From: CAYRML01 sp050942825
GTDB taxonomy: Bacteria; Bacillota; Dehalobacteriia; UBA4068
DNA: 47,592 nucleotides
NCBI GenBank assembly: GCA_050942825.1
Contig: JBMNOA010000008.1
Coordinates: 1 to 47,592 of the forward strand
Reading direction: 5' to 3'
In this document: in pieces, positions 9,665 to 17,413 of the stretch
Layout: the number at the start of each line of letters is the position of its first letter
Position numbering within the stretch: position 1 is the stretch's first letter
The notes under the pieces: generated by a model
Seen by the model: the letters and a program-made list of their open reading frames with translations, nothing else
Databases searched by the model: none
Told to the model about the DNA's origin: nothing
Position numbers and translations under genes: made by a program

Positions 9665-9681
9665 AATACACCTCGTAACAA

Positions 9682-10509
9682 CTATTTTTTCATCAAGGGG
9701 CTTAAATCATCGCCATAAATAGTAATATTCAAAGGCTGTGCACTGGCTAAACCATATTGCTCGGCTAATTGCAGATACTCTATTTGCTGTGGGTCCAAAC
9801 CCATTATAGCTGTTGCTATAGTATCTATAGCAACCATGTCCATGCCAACCAAAAGCATGTTTAGTCTTTTTTCACGACCGGAATCATTGATATTAATACC
9901 ATCCAAAATGGTCAAGTCGGGAGTAATCAATGTGGACAAGTCAAAAAGCGCCCTATCCAAAAAACTACTTTTCAAGCGTGCCTTCTCATCATCGGGGACA
10001 AAACCCAATAAATTCCGGGTAGCCCCGCACAAAACACGGTTTTCTATAATTTTTAATTTAGGTAAATTGATTACAACATCGGCCAGTAAAACTTGTTTAT
10101 AAACCTTTATATAATCTATTAATAAAGCGTTGGGAATATCGCGCAAACAAGTTGTTCCTTCTTTAAGATCACGCAGTTGGGCTCCGCTACGCTGACAAAA
10201 ATAATCATAGCCATTAAGACAAAAATTATTGATGGTATCAAAGCCAATATCAGCTGATTCCCCCACTGTTACAGAAGCTGCCCCAGTTTCAAAAGCAAGA
10301 TCAATCACTGCCTCGACCAACAAAGGATCAGTCACCAAACCTTCTTCGGCCAAAGCCGGTACAGAAACATCGGGCTTCAAAAAAACATGATCTCCTGCAG
10401 TGATAAATACACCAATACCTCCGAAAGGGGCCAGCATTTTTAATAATTCAGCCTTTATATCCCCTTTATCCACCTCTCCGGGCAGATGCCAAGCCGTTAC
10501 AATACCCAT
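9682..10509 (-). CDS. DUF362 domain-containing protein
   Basis: A 275-residue DUF362 protein. The hallmarks are the early KPDVS stretch (about 48-52, equivalent to the family KPN motif), the INLPKLK segment and the CGATRNLLGF segment that corresponds to the family (S/T)GAxKNxxG motif. Function is not established for the family, and many members carry an added ferredoxin domain; this one has no CxxCxxC cluster motif. The ATG start at 10507-10509 follows AAGGAGG at a 6-base spacing. It is the first gene of a three-gene unit with the DeoC-like and PHP genes, preceded by an extended -10 element and a strong hairpin. Context suggests a role in handling a phosphorylated or aldol metabolite, but nothing in the sequence fixes this. 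Confidence 0.8.
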   Translation of the reverse strand: MGIVTAWHLPGEVDKGDIKAELLKMLAPFGGIGVFITAGDHVFLKPDVSVPALAEEGLVTDPLLVEAVIDLAFETGAASVTVGESADIGFDTINNFCLNGYDYFCQRSGAQLRDLKEGTTCLRDIPNALLIDYIKVYKQVLLADVVINLPKLKIIENRVLCGATRNLLGFVPDDEKARLKSSFLDRALFDLSTLITPDLTILDGININDSGREKRLNMLLVGMDMVAIDTIATAIMGLDPQQIEYLQLAEQYGLASAQPLNITIYGDDLSPLMKK

Positions 10510-10539
10510 AGCAAGCCTCCTTCTTTTATTATAAAAACT

Positions 10540-10548
10540 ATTATATCA
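10540..10548 (-). promoter_or_regulatory. Extended -10 promoter element for the DUF362/deoC-like/PHP unit
   Basis: TGATATAAT on the minus strand, 31 bases before the DUF362 start codon, is a perfect extended -10. No clear -35 hexamer is seen at 16-18 bases. It lies just downstream of the 10561-10591 hairpin, as expected for the first promoter of a new unit. Confidence 0.5.
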
Positions 10549-10560
10549 CAAAATCACTGG

Positions 10561-10591
10561 AAAAACCTATCCTCATTGAGGATAGGTTTTT
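10561..10591 (-). terminator. Strong bidirectional hairpin with duplicated arm
   Basis: A perfect 14-base-pair stem (arms 10561-10574 and 10578-10591, core CCTATCCTC / GAGGATAGG) with a 3-base loop, flanked by A and T runs so that it can act on either strand. On the minus strand it separates the broken zinc-finger gene from the DUF362 unit. The plus-strand right arm is tandemly duplicated: GATAGGTTTTTTA occurs at 10581-10593 and again at 10594-10606. Confidence 0.8.
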
Positions 10592-10606
10592 TAGATAGGT
10601 TTTTTA
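10581..10606. repeat. Two-copy tandem repeat of 13 bases
   Basis: GATAGGTTTTTTA is repeated exactly twice in tandem (10581-10593, 10594-10606), followed by a further GATA. The first copy is part of the terminator arm; the second looks like a replication-slippage duplication of it. Confidence 0.75.
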
Positions 10607-10774
10607 GATACCTTTTAGAATCAGTTATGACTAAAGCTCTTCTTTAATAGCTGATTGCGCGGCAGTTATCTATAATTGGCCAATCACCTACTTTACACAT
10701 ATATCAAGCTTACATTAGCATGATGTAGTTTCTATCATTTTTCTTGTGCTAATTGCCCATATTCTCCCTTGCCA

Positions 10775-11164
10775 TCAGCGTCTGCGTAAAGAGGCTCTCA
10801 CGCCAAACACTACCAAGCATATCATTAGCAAGATACCAATTAGAGCAGCGCCGGGCGCATCATCGGTTTCCCCAATGTAAATACCGGCAATTCCAATCAA
10901 TAAACCGATAACAAAAAGGCAGATGGCTATGCATCACGCCTTGCGTCTTATTTTCTTCAAAAATTCCACCCCTTTATCGGATGTTGGCGGCAGCAGTGTC
11001 TTGACAGGAGATTTCATCTTTTCATAGACCGAGTGGCAATCCTCACATTCCTTCAGATGCTGTTCGACCTCCGTTGTCATTTCTTCGCTGGAGTAGTCGT
11101 CGACATAATTCGGTAATAGGTTTTTGACGATATAGAGTTGTCGGTGACCCAATTTCGGCCGCAC
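10775..11164 (-). pseudogene. Zinc-finger (zf-HC2/anti-sigma-like) membrane protein interrupted by in-frame TGA
   Basis: The minus strand encodes 76 residues from a GTG at 11162-11164, a TGA at 10934-10936, then 52 more residues in the same frame ending at TGA 10775-10777. The first part is a zf-HC2 (anti-sigma-factor-type) zinc finger: NLLPNYVDDYSSEE followed by HLKECEDC (H36, C40, C43). The second part is two hydrophobic helices (ICLFVIGLLIGIAGIYIG and LIGILLMICLVVFGV) and a basic end (RASLRRR). Together they make the usual cytosolic-finger plus membrane layout, so the TGA splits one protein. No clear ribosome binding site precedes the GTG, and the cysteine usual near the start of such domains is absent (residues 10-13 are LYIV), which favours a decaying gene; recoding or a sequencing error are alternatives. 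No sigma factor gene is adjacent. This stretch is more GC-rich than its flanks. Confidence 0.65.
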
Positions 11165-11496
11165 TAACCTAGTAAGGTGTTACTGACAAAAACTGTATAT
11201 CTGCTGGAATGGTAAATTACTATATTTTATTAATTGTAGCTTATGAAATTCGTGCAAAACATATTTCTCCGGGAAAAAAGAGTTTGGATTATCGTGGGCT
11301 GAAATAAACGCATTTTGGACAGCTATTCTTATACAGGATTAAGAGTATTATGCCGGGTTATTAGTAAAACAAGTAAGGGTATTATTTCTTTTACAAGAAT
11401 TAATACCCTTACTTGTTTTTGAACTAAGTCTCTAATAACTGGGTACACAAGGCCTTAGAGCATTAGTCATCAACCTACCTTAAGTATTTCTTCAAT
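11165..11496. other. Non-coding stretch between ppdK and the broken zinc-finger gene
   Basis: This 332-base gap holds the long ppdK terminator hairpin (11366-11419). I see no open frame with a ribosome binding site and recognisable protein pattern on either strand in the rest, only short fragments under 25 codons. It may contain decayed sequence belonging to the neighbouring pseudogene. Confidence 0.5.
11366..11419 (-). terminator. Long terminator hairpin after ppdK
   Basis: A 19-base-pair perfect inverted repeat (arms 11366-11384 and 11401-11419, core AAGTAAGGGTATTA). The 16-base loop contains a further 5-base-pair stem (11386-11390 with 11395-11399), so the whole element folds almost continuously. 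T runs follow on both strands. It lies about 80 bases downstream of the ppdK stop and probably ends the glyQ-glyS-ppdK message. Confidence 0.8.
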
Positions 11497-14124
11497 TTAT
11501 CTTGGGTTTTTAACCTGAGCCTGGGCGGCTGCTAAACGTGCTATGGGTACCCTAAAGGGGGAGCAACTGACATATTTCAAGCCTAACCTATGACAAAAAT
11601 CAATCGAAGAAGGATCGCCGCCATGTTCGCCGCAAATACCTAATTTAAGTTCGGGGCGAGCTGCTTTACCTTTATCAACAGCAATAGACATTAATTGACC
11701 GATACCCTTTTGATCCAAACGGGCAAATGGGTCATATTCATAAATTTGTTTTTTGTAATAACTATCCAGGAAATTACCTGCATCATCGCGGGAAAAACCA
11801 AAGGCCATTTGCGTTAGGTCATTAGTACCAAAAGAGAAGAATTGTGCTGTTTTGGCAATCTCATCAGCTACTAAGCAAGCACGAGGGATTTCTATCATAG
11901 TACCTACTTGATATTCAAGCTCGATATCACTAGCGGCAATGATTGGGTCAGCAGTATTAACAACTATATCTCTGACATAGTTAAATTCCTTAGCGTCACC
12001 AACCAAGGGGATCATGATCTCCGGCACTATATTATAACCTTTACGTTTCTTGACATCTAAAGCGGCTTCAATAATAGCTCTTGTCTGCATAACCACAATT
12101 TCAGGATATGTAACCGATAAGCGACAGCCTCTATGCCCCATCATAGGATTGGCCTCTTGCAGCTCTTTGGTTCTTTGTTTTAAAGCTTTAAAAGTCACAC
12201 CGATATTTTGGGCCAATTCAGCGATATCTTCATCATCATGCGGCAAAAATTCATGTAAGGGAGGATCCAATAAGCGGATATTTACGGGTCTTGATTGCAT
12301 AGCTTCAAAGATACCGATAAAATCTTCTTTTTGCATTGGCAAGAGATGATTAAGAGCAACTATTCTTTCTTCCTCTGTTTTGGCTAAAATCATTTGGCGG
12401 ACTCTGGGTATACGGTCTTCTTTAAAGAACATATGCTCGGTACGGCATAAGCCGATACCTTCGGCACCGAAAGCCACCGCATTAGCAGAATCAAGAGGAG
12501 TATCGGCATTGGTCCGAACTTGCAGACGACGGTATTTGTCGGCCAAACCCATAAAAAAGGCAAAATCACCGGAAATAGAAGGTTTGACGGTAGGAAGATC
12601 ACCCGCATAAATTTTACCGGTAGACCCATCCAAAGATATGTAGTCGCCTTCATTGAAATCATGATCGCCAATAGTCAGTTTTTTATTTTCTTCGTCAATT
12701 TTAGCTTCACCACAACCGGCTACGCAGCAGGTCCCCATACCTCTGGCCACTACAGCAGCATGAGAGGTCATGCCTCCGCGGGATGTCAAGATACCTTCCG
12801 CAGCCACCATACCTTCAATATCTTCGGGGGAAGTTTCCAAGCGCACAAGGATAACTCGTTTTCCATCTTCTTTAGCTGCTTTGGCCTCTTCAGCAGTAAA
12901 ATATATTTGTCCGGCAGCAGAACCGGGGCTGGCCGGCAAAGCCGCAGCTATTTCTTGTGCTTTGGACAAAGGCTCATTATCAAATGTGGGATGTAGCAAT
13001 TGATCTAATTGTTTGGGATCAACCATTAAAAGGGCTTGCTTTTCATCGATCATACCTTCATTGAGCAAATCCACAGCAATTTTCAAAGCGGCGGCAGCAG
13101 TACGTTTACCATTCCTGGTTTGCAGAAAATAAAGTTTTTCCTCTTCAATGGTAAATTCCATATCTTGCATATCTTTATAATGTGTTTCTAGCTTGGTAGC
13201 TATTTCTATAAATTGCTTATATACTTGCGGCATATCTTGTTCTAAGGTAGAGATAGGCTTAGGAGTACGAATACCGGCCACCACATCTTCACCTTGAGCA
13301 TTGATAAGATATTCGCCGAATATTTTCTTTTCGCCGGTAGCGGGATTTCTAGTGAAAGCTACGCCGGTACCGGATGTATTGCCCATATTACCAAAAACCA
13401 TCATTTGAACGTTGACGGCAGTACCCCAATCGGCAGGGATATCATTCATTCGGCGATAGACAATGGCTCGCGGATTATTCCAGGACCGAAATACCGCTTC
13501 TACGGATTCCAATAATTGTTTTTGCGGATCATTAGGGAAATCCTCCCCTACCTCTGTTTTATAAAGGGCTTTAAATTTGGCGACCACTTCTTTTAAATCA
13601 TCCGCTGTCAGCTCATTATCATAATGAATACCTTTTGCTTCTTTAATAGCATCGAGAACTCTTTCAAATTTTGCTTTTGAAACACCCATAACCACATCAG
13701 AAAACATTTGGATAAAACGGCGATAAGAATCATAGGCAAAACAATAGTTTTCCGTTCTTTTACCCAGACCCTCTACCGCTTCATCAGTCAAACCTAAATT
13801 CAAAATCGTATCCATCATGCCGGGCATAGAAGCTCTGGAACCGGAACGTACAGATACCAAGAGCGGATTTTGGCTGTCACCGAATTTTTTACCGGTGACT
13901 TTTTCTAATTGTGCCATCGAAGTTTTTATCTGCTCAATAAGTTCCTCAGAAATATTTTGGTTATTATAATAATAATTCATGCAGGCTTCTGTGGTAATAG
14001 TAAAACCCTGCGGTATCGGCATGCCCAAATTGGTCATTTCCGCAAGATTAGCTCCTTTCCCGCCCAAGAGATTTTTCATAGAGGCCGAGCCCTCTTTGAA
14101 AGAATAGATATACTTAGTACTCAT
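11497..14124 (-). CDS. ppdK: Pyruvate, phosphate dikinase
   Basis: PPDK (875 residues) interconverts pyruvate, ATP and phosphate with phosphoenolpyruvate, AMP and pyrophosphate in the cytoplasm, and serves glycolysis or gluconeogenesis in many anaerobes. The N-terminal ATP-grasp domain begins with LLGGKGANLAEM (19-30). The central phosphohistidine domain has GGMTSHAAVVARG with H455, and the C-terminal PEP-binding barrel ends with GICGEHGGDPSSIDFC, whose Cys is the usual acid/base residue near 830. Length and numbering match the Clostridium symbiosum enzyme. The ATG start 14122-14124 follows GGGGAGGAT. It lies 49 bases after glyS with no terminator or promoter seen between, so co-transcription with glyQS is likely. 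The PPDK regulatory protein (DUF299/YqfL) that often neighbours it is absent from the window. Confidence 0.98.
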   Translation of the reverse strand: MSTKYIYSFKEGSASMKNLLGGKGANLAEMTNLGMPIPQGFTITTEACMNYYYNNQNISEELIEQIKTSMAQLEKVTGKKFGDSQNPLLVSVRSGSRASMPGMMDTILNLGLTDEAVEGLGKRTENYCFAYDSYRRFIQMFSDVVMGVSKAKFERVLDAIKEAKGIHYDNELTADDLKEVVAKFKALYKTEVGEDFPNDPQKQLLESVEAVFRSWNNPRAIVYRRMNDIPADWGTAVNVQMMVFGNMGNTSGTGVAFTRNPATGEKKIFGEYLINAQGEDVVAGIRTPKPISTLEQDMPQVYKQFIEIATKLETHYKDMQDMEFTIEEEKLYFLQTRNGKRTAAAALKIAVDLLNEGMIDEKQALLMVDPKQLDQLLHPTFDNEPLSKAQEIAAALPASPGSAAGQIYFTAEEAKAAKEDGKRVILVRLETSPEDIEGMVAAEGILTSRGGMTSHAAVVARGMGTCCVAGCGEAKIDEENKKLTIGDHDFNEGDYISLDGSTGKIYAGDLPTVKPSISGDFAFFMGLADKYRRLQVRTNADTPLDSANAVAFGAEGIGLCRTEHMFFKEDRIPRVRQMILAKTEEERIVALNHLLPMQKEDFIGIFEAMQSRPVNIRLLDPPLHEFLPHDDEDIAELAQNIGVTFKALKQRTKELQEANPMMGHRGCRLSVTYPEIVVMQTRAIIEAALDVKKRKGYNIVPEIMIPLVGDAKEFNYVRDIVVNTADPIIAASDIELEYQVGTMIEIPRACLVADEIAKTAQFFSFGTNDLTQMAFGFSRDDAGNFLDSYYKKQIYEYDPFARLDQKGIGQLMSIAVDKGKAARPELKLGICGEHGGDPSSIDFCHRLGLKYVSCSPFRVPIARLAAAQAQVKNPR

Positions 14125-14173
14125 TAATAGATCCTCCCCGCATCTTACAAGTGTTTAAATTATAGTTATTGAT

Positions 14174-16282
14174 TTAATTTACTATTTGAGCCAAATCCCC
14201 TATATCTTTACTTAGAGTAACTATTTCATTTAAAAGAGCCAAACGATTATTGCGCAATTCAATTTCTGGAACCATAACCATTACATCATTAAAGAAACAG
14301 GCTATATCCTCATGTAATGTAGCAATAGCGGCTAAAGCTGCCGTATAATCTTTGTTTAGCATTATAGTATGCAATTTTTTGGCTACTTCTTGCAATTTAT
14401 TATATAACTGGATTTCTGTTTTTTCTACTAATAATTTTTCCCTTACTGATAAGTCCAAAGGCAGAGCATCTTTGGCTGCGGCATTTTTCAAAAGATTATC
14501 CGCTCTGGTAAATCCGACTAAAAGCTCAGTAAAAGCCGGCTTATGTCGATATTGCTGTAAGGTAATAGCTCTTATATAAGCATCCGACAAATCATCATAA
14601 CCGACGGCAGCAATGGCATTATTTACATCATAGCGAACACCTTGCTCTGTCAAAATATTTTCCAAACGTCCACCCAAAAAGCTCCTTACGGCAGCAATGA
14701 CAGAATCTTTATCTATTATCAGCTGTAATTCGGTAGCCAGCAGATCATAGCTTTTGCCGATCAGATCGGCTAAGGAAATCGTCAACGGACTCTTTTGCTC
14801 AATTATTATTTGCACTATGCCATTGGCAGCACGGCGCAGGGCATAAGGATCCTGAGAACCAGTAGGTTGCAAATCGACAGCGAAAAATCCCACTAAACTA
14901 TCTAATTTATCACAGATGGCACAAACCTTGCCGGTTATTGTTTGCGGCAAATCATCCCCTGCAAAACGCGGCAGATAATGCTCTTTGATGGCTTGTGCAA
15001 CTTCGGCATCTTCTCCGGCATAATTAGCATAATATTCTCCCATTATGCCCTGAAGCTCCGGAAATTCATAAACTACATTAGAAAGCAAATCGCCCTTCAT
15101 TAAATAGATAGTACGTTCTATTTTGCTAATTTGTTGATCTTGTAAAGCAATTTTTTCCGCCAAATAGGCGGCTAATTTGCTTACTCTTTGGACCTTTTGC
15201 AATAATGTGCCCAACTTTTCATGAAATACGATAGTAGACAATTTATCAATATTATTGTCTAAGGGCTTTTTAATATCTTCCAACCAAAAGAATTCCGCGT
15301 CTGCCAAACGGGCTTTCAAAACTTTTTCATTGCCGGCAGCTACTACTTCCAAATAATTATCATCACCGTTACGCACCGTAATAAAACGGGCCATCAGAGA
15401 ACCATTGCCGTCGTATACAGGAAAATAGCGTTGATGCTCTCTCATAGGTGTAATGATAAGCTCTTCGGGTATGTGCAAATATTTTTCTTCAAAACGACCC
15501 ATTAGAGCCGTGGGGTATTCCAATAAGAATACGATTTCTTCCAGTAGCTCGGGATCGGGTTTTACTTGACCTCCTTGAGCTATGGCTACCTTTTGTACTT
15601 GTTCCCAAACCATTTTTCGTCTTTTATCCTGGTCGACTATGACATAGTTATCTGCCAATTTTTGTAGATATTCGCCGGGATTATTTAACACAATATGGTC
15701 ACTGCCAAAAACCCTATGACCGCTACTGATATTGGAGCTAGTCTGACCGCAGATATTCAAGGGAATTATCTCTTGTCCCAAAAGGGCTACTATCCAGCGG
15801 ATGGGACGCGCAAAACGCATTTCTTCATAGCCCCAACGCATCGGTTTGGGGAAATAGATATTATGCACCAAATCACCCAAAAGTTGTGGCAAAACTTCCA
15901 TCGCCGGCAAACCTTTTTTCTGTTTATTGGCAAAAACATAGGTATTGCCTGCTATTTCTTTTTTGATCAAATCATCTTCATTGACGCCTTGGCCTTTGCA
16001 AAAGCCCAATAAAGCCTTGGTAGGATCACCTTCATTATCATAAGCAATGGCTAAAGAAGGTCCCTTAACTTCTAGATTGGTATCAGGTTGCCTATCAGCC
16101 AATCCGGCTACAAAAAGCACCAAGCGTCTGGGGGTAGCCCATATTTTTATTTCATCATAAGTGAGCAAATTTTCTTTTAAAGTTATTTCAGCCAAAGATT
16201 GCATCTGCTTAATAGCAGGGGGTAAAAAGCGGGCAGGTATCTCTTCTACACCTAGTTCAAATAATAAATCTTTTTGTAGCAT
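14174..16282 (-). CDS. glyS: Glycyl-tRNA synthetase beta subunit
   Basis: GlyS (702 residues) is the beta subunit of the heterotetrameric (alpha2beta2) glycyl-tRNA synthetase and contributes tRNA binding and the C-terminal anticodon-recognition region. The N terminus LLFELGVEEIPARFLPPA is the standard opening, RRLVLFVAGL follows near residue 53, and the MRWGYEEMRFARPIRW stretch (about 148-163) is also typical. Length is usual. The start ATG 16280-16282 shares one base with the glyQ stop (TAATG) and has GGGGGAT eight bases upstream, inside the end of glyQ, so the subunits are translationally coupled. This two-subunit form, rather than the single-chain GlyQS/GRS1 type, is common in Clostridia, Negativicutes and Bacillus. 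Confidence 0.98.
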   Translation of the reverse strand: MLQKDLLFELGVEEIPARFLPPAIKQMQSLAEITLKENLLTYDEIKIWATPRRLVLFVAGLADRQPDTNLEVKGPSLAIAYDNEGDPTKALLGFCKGQGVNEDDLIKKEIAGNTYVFANKQKKGLPAMEVLPQLLGDLVHNIYFPKPMRWGYEEMRFARPIRWIVALLGQEIIPLNICGQTSSNISSGHRVFGSDHIVLNNPGEYLQKLADNYVIVDQDKRRKMVWEQVQKVAIAQGGQVKPDPELLEEIVFLLEYPTALMGRFEEKYLHIPEELIITPMREHQRYFPVYDGNGSLMARFITVRNGDDNYLEVVAAGNEKVLKARLADAEFFWLEDIKKPLDNNIDKLSTIVFHEKLGTLLQKVQRVSKLAAYLAEKIALQDQQISKIERTIYLMKGDLLSNVVYEFPELQGIMGEYYANYAGEDAEVAQAIKEHYLPRFAGDDLPQTITGKVCAICDKLDSLVGFFAVDLQPTGSQDPYALRRAANGIVQIIIEQKSPLTISLADLIGKSYDLLATELQLIIDKDSVIAAVRSFLGGRLENILTEQGVRYDVNNAIAAVGYDDLSDAYIRAITLQQYRHKPAFTELLVGFTRADNLLKNAAAKDALPLDLSVREKLLVEKTEIQLYNKLQEVAKKLHTIMLNKDYTAALAAIATLHEDIACFFNDVMVMVPEIELRNNRLALLNEIVTLSKDIGDLAQIVN

Positions 16283-17196
16283 TATTTTTTATCCCCCTTT
16301 TGCTCCAATATTGATTTACGCAAAGTCGGATCTTTTAAGAGGGGATAACCCATTTCTTCCCGTTGTTTGACATAGCCGGCAGCGCAAAGACGGGCCAGAT
16401 TACGCACTCTGGCAATATAGCTTTGCCTTTCAGTAACACTGATAACACCTCTGGCATCTAAAAGATTGAAGACATGCGAACATTTTAATGCATAATCATA
16501 TGCCGGCTGGATCAAGCCCTTTGCAATAATTCGAATACTTTCGGCCTCATACATATCAAACAAGTTAAAAAGCATATCTGTATCAGCATCAGAAAAATTA
16601 TAATGAGAATAATCGACTTCATTTTGATGATGGACATCACCATAAGTTATATCGCCAACCCATTTGATATCATAGACGCTGTCTACTTTTTGAATAAACA
16701 TCGCTATACGCTCTATTCCATAGGTTATTTCTGCACAAACAGGCTTGCAATCTATACCACCGCATTGTTGAAAATAAGTAAATTGCGTGATTTCCATACC
16801 ATCAAGCCAAACTTCCCAGCCCAATCCCCAGGCTCCCAAAGTCGGACTTTCCCAATTATCTTCTACAAAGCGTATATCATGCTCCCGGGGGTTGATACCA
16901 ATGGCCTCTAAAGAGGCCAAATATAATTCCTGCACATCGAGAGGAGAAGGTTTCAGAATCACCTGATATTGATAATAATGCTGTAAACGATTAGGATTTT
17001 CTCCATAACGGCCATCGGCGGGACGGCGGGAAGGCTCTACATAAGCAACATTCCAGGGTTCCGGCCCTAATGCCCGCAAAAACGTCGCCGGATTCATAGT
17101 TCCCGCGCCTTTTTCTAAATCATAGGGCTGCAAAATTATACAATTATTATCACCCCAAAATTTGTTCAAAGCCAAAATCAGATCCTGAAAATTCAC
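16282..17196 (-). CDS. glyQ: Glycyl-tRNA synthetase alpha subunit
   Basis: GlyQ (304 residues from the chosen start) is the catalytic class II alpha subunit that activates glycine. Diagnostic segments are FWGDNNCIILQPYDLEKGAG near the start, RALGPEPWNVAYVEPSRRP, the FVEDNWESPTLGAWGLGWEV block and CGGIDCKPVCAEITYGIER. The frame stays open upstream to a TTG at 17253, but I take the GTG at 17194-17196: AGGAGG lies seven bases before it and the protein then begins at NFQDLILALNKFWG, as in other GlyQ proteins. It has a strong sigma-A promoter (17362-17390) and a structured leader, but I could not find the AGGGTGGNACC-type T-box element that often controls glyQS in this phylum. Confidence 0.96.
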   Translation of the reverse strand: MNFQDLILALNKFWGDNNCIILQPYDLEKGAGTMNPATFLRALGPEPWNVAYVEPSRRPADGRYGENPNRLQHYYQYQVILKPSPLDVQELYLASLEAIGINPREHDIRFVEDNWESPTLGAWGLGWEVWLDGMEITQFTYFQQCGGIDCKPVCAEITYGIERIAMFIQKVDSVYDIKWVGDITYGDVHHQNEVDYSHYNFSDADTDMLFNLFDMYEAESIRIIAKGLIQPAYDYALKCSHVFNLLDARGVISVTERQSYIARVRNLARLCAAGYVKQREEMGYPLLKDPTLRKSILEQKGDKK

Positions 17197-17269
17197 ATTA
17201 GTTCCTCCTATACTAACGGCTTGATCCTTGGTAAAGGCAGAGATGCTAAACAAAATCTAATAGCATAAT

Positions 17270-17305
17270 AAGCCTCTTGCACATCCGAGGCGCGGCAAAA
17301 GGCTT
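17270..17305 (-). other. Structured leader hairpin in the glyQ 5' untranslated region
   Basis: An 11-base-pair stem with one wobble (AAGCCTTTTGC / GCAAGAGGCTT on the minus strand) and a 14-base GC-rich loop lies in the 165-base leader between the glyQ promoter and its ribosome binding site. It is not followed by a clean T run, so it is a poor terminator. It could be part of an attenuator, a protein-binding leader or simple message stabilisation. Confidence 0.4.
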
Positions 17306-17361
17306 TTCTTTATATTAAACAAGTAAGTTATTATTACAAATTCATTACTTATAACAGATTA

Positions 17362-17390
17362 ATTGTAACAAAGTAGTTATACAATGTCAA
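17362..17390 (-). promoter_or_regulatory. Sigma-A promoter for glyQ-glyS-ppdK
   Basis: On the minus strand a perfect TTGACA (-35, 17385-17390), a 17-base spacer and TACAAT (-10, 17362-17367). It is one of the best promoters in the window and lies about 25 bases beyond the recO stop, which makes glyQS a separate transcription unit. Confidence 0.85.
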
Positions 17391-17413
17391 ACAGTCAGAA
17401 TTATCACAAATAA

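Noticed and set aside
11229..11310. Short plus-strand open frame beginning MKFVQNIFLREKR
   Set aside because: Nineteen codons, no ribosome binding site, no known pattern; lies in the decayed stretch.
12520..12996. 158-codon plus-strand open frame
   Set aside because: Fully antisense to the conserved phosphohistidine region of ppdK.
17197..17253. N-terminal extension of GlyQ to a TTG at 17253
   Set aside because: The extra residues are not typical of GlyQ, and AGGAGG lies seven bases before the GTG at 17196, which gives the family start.
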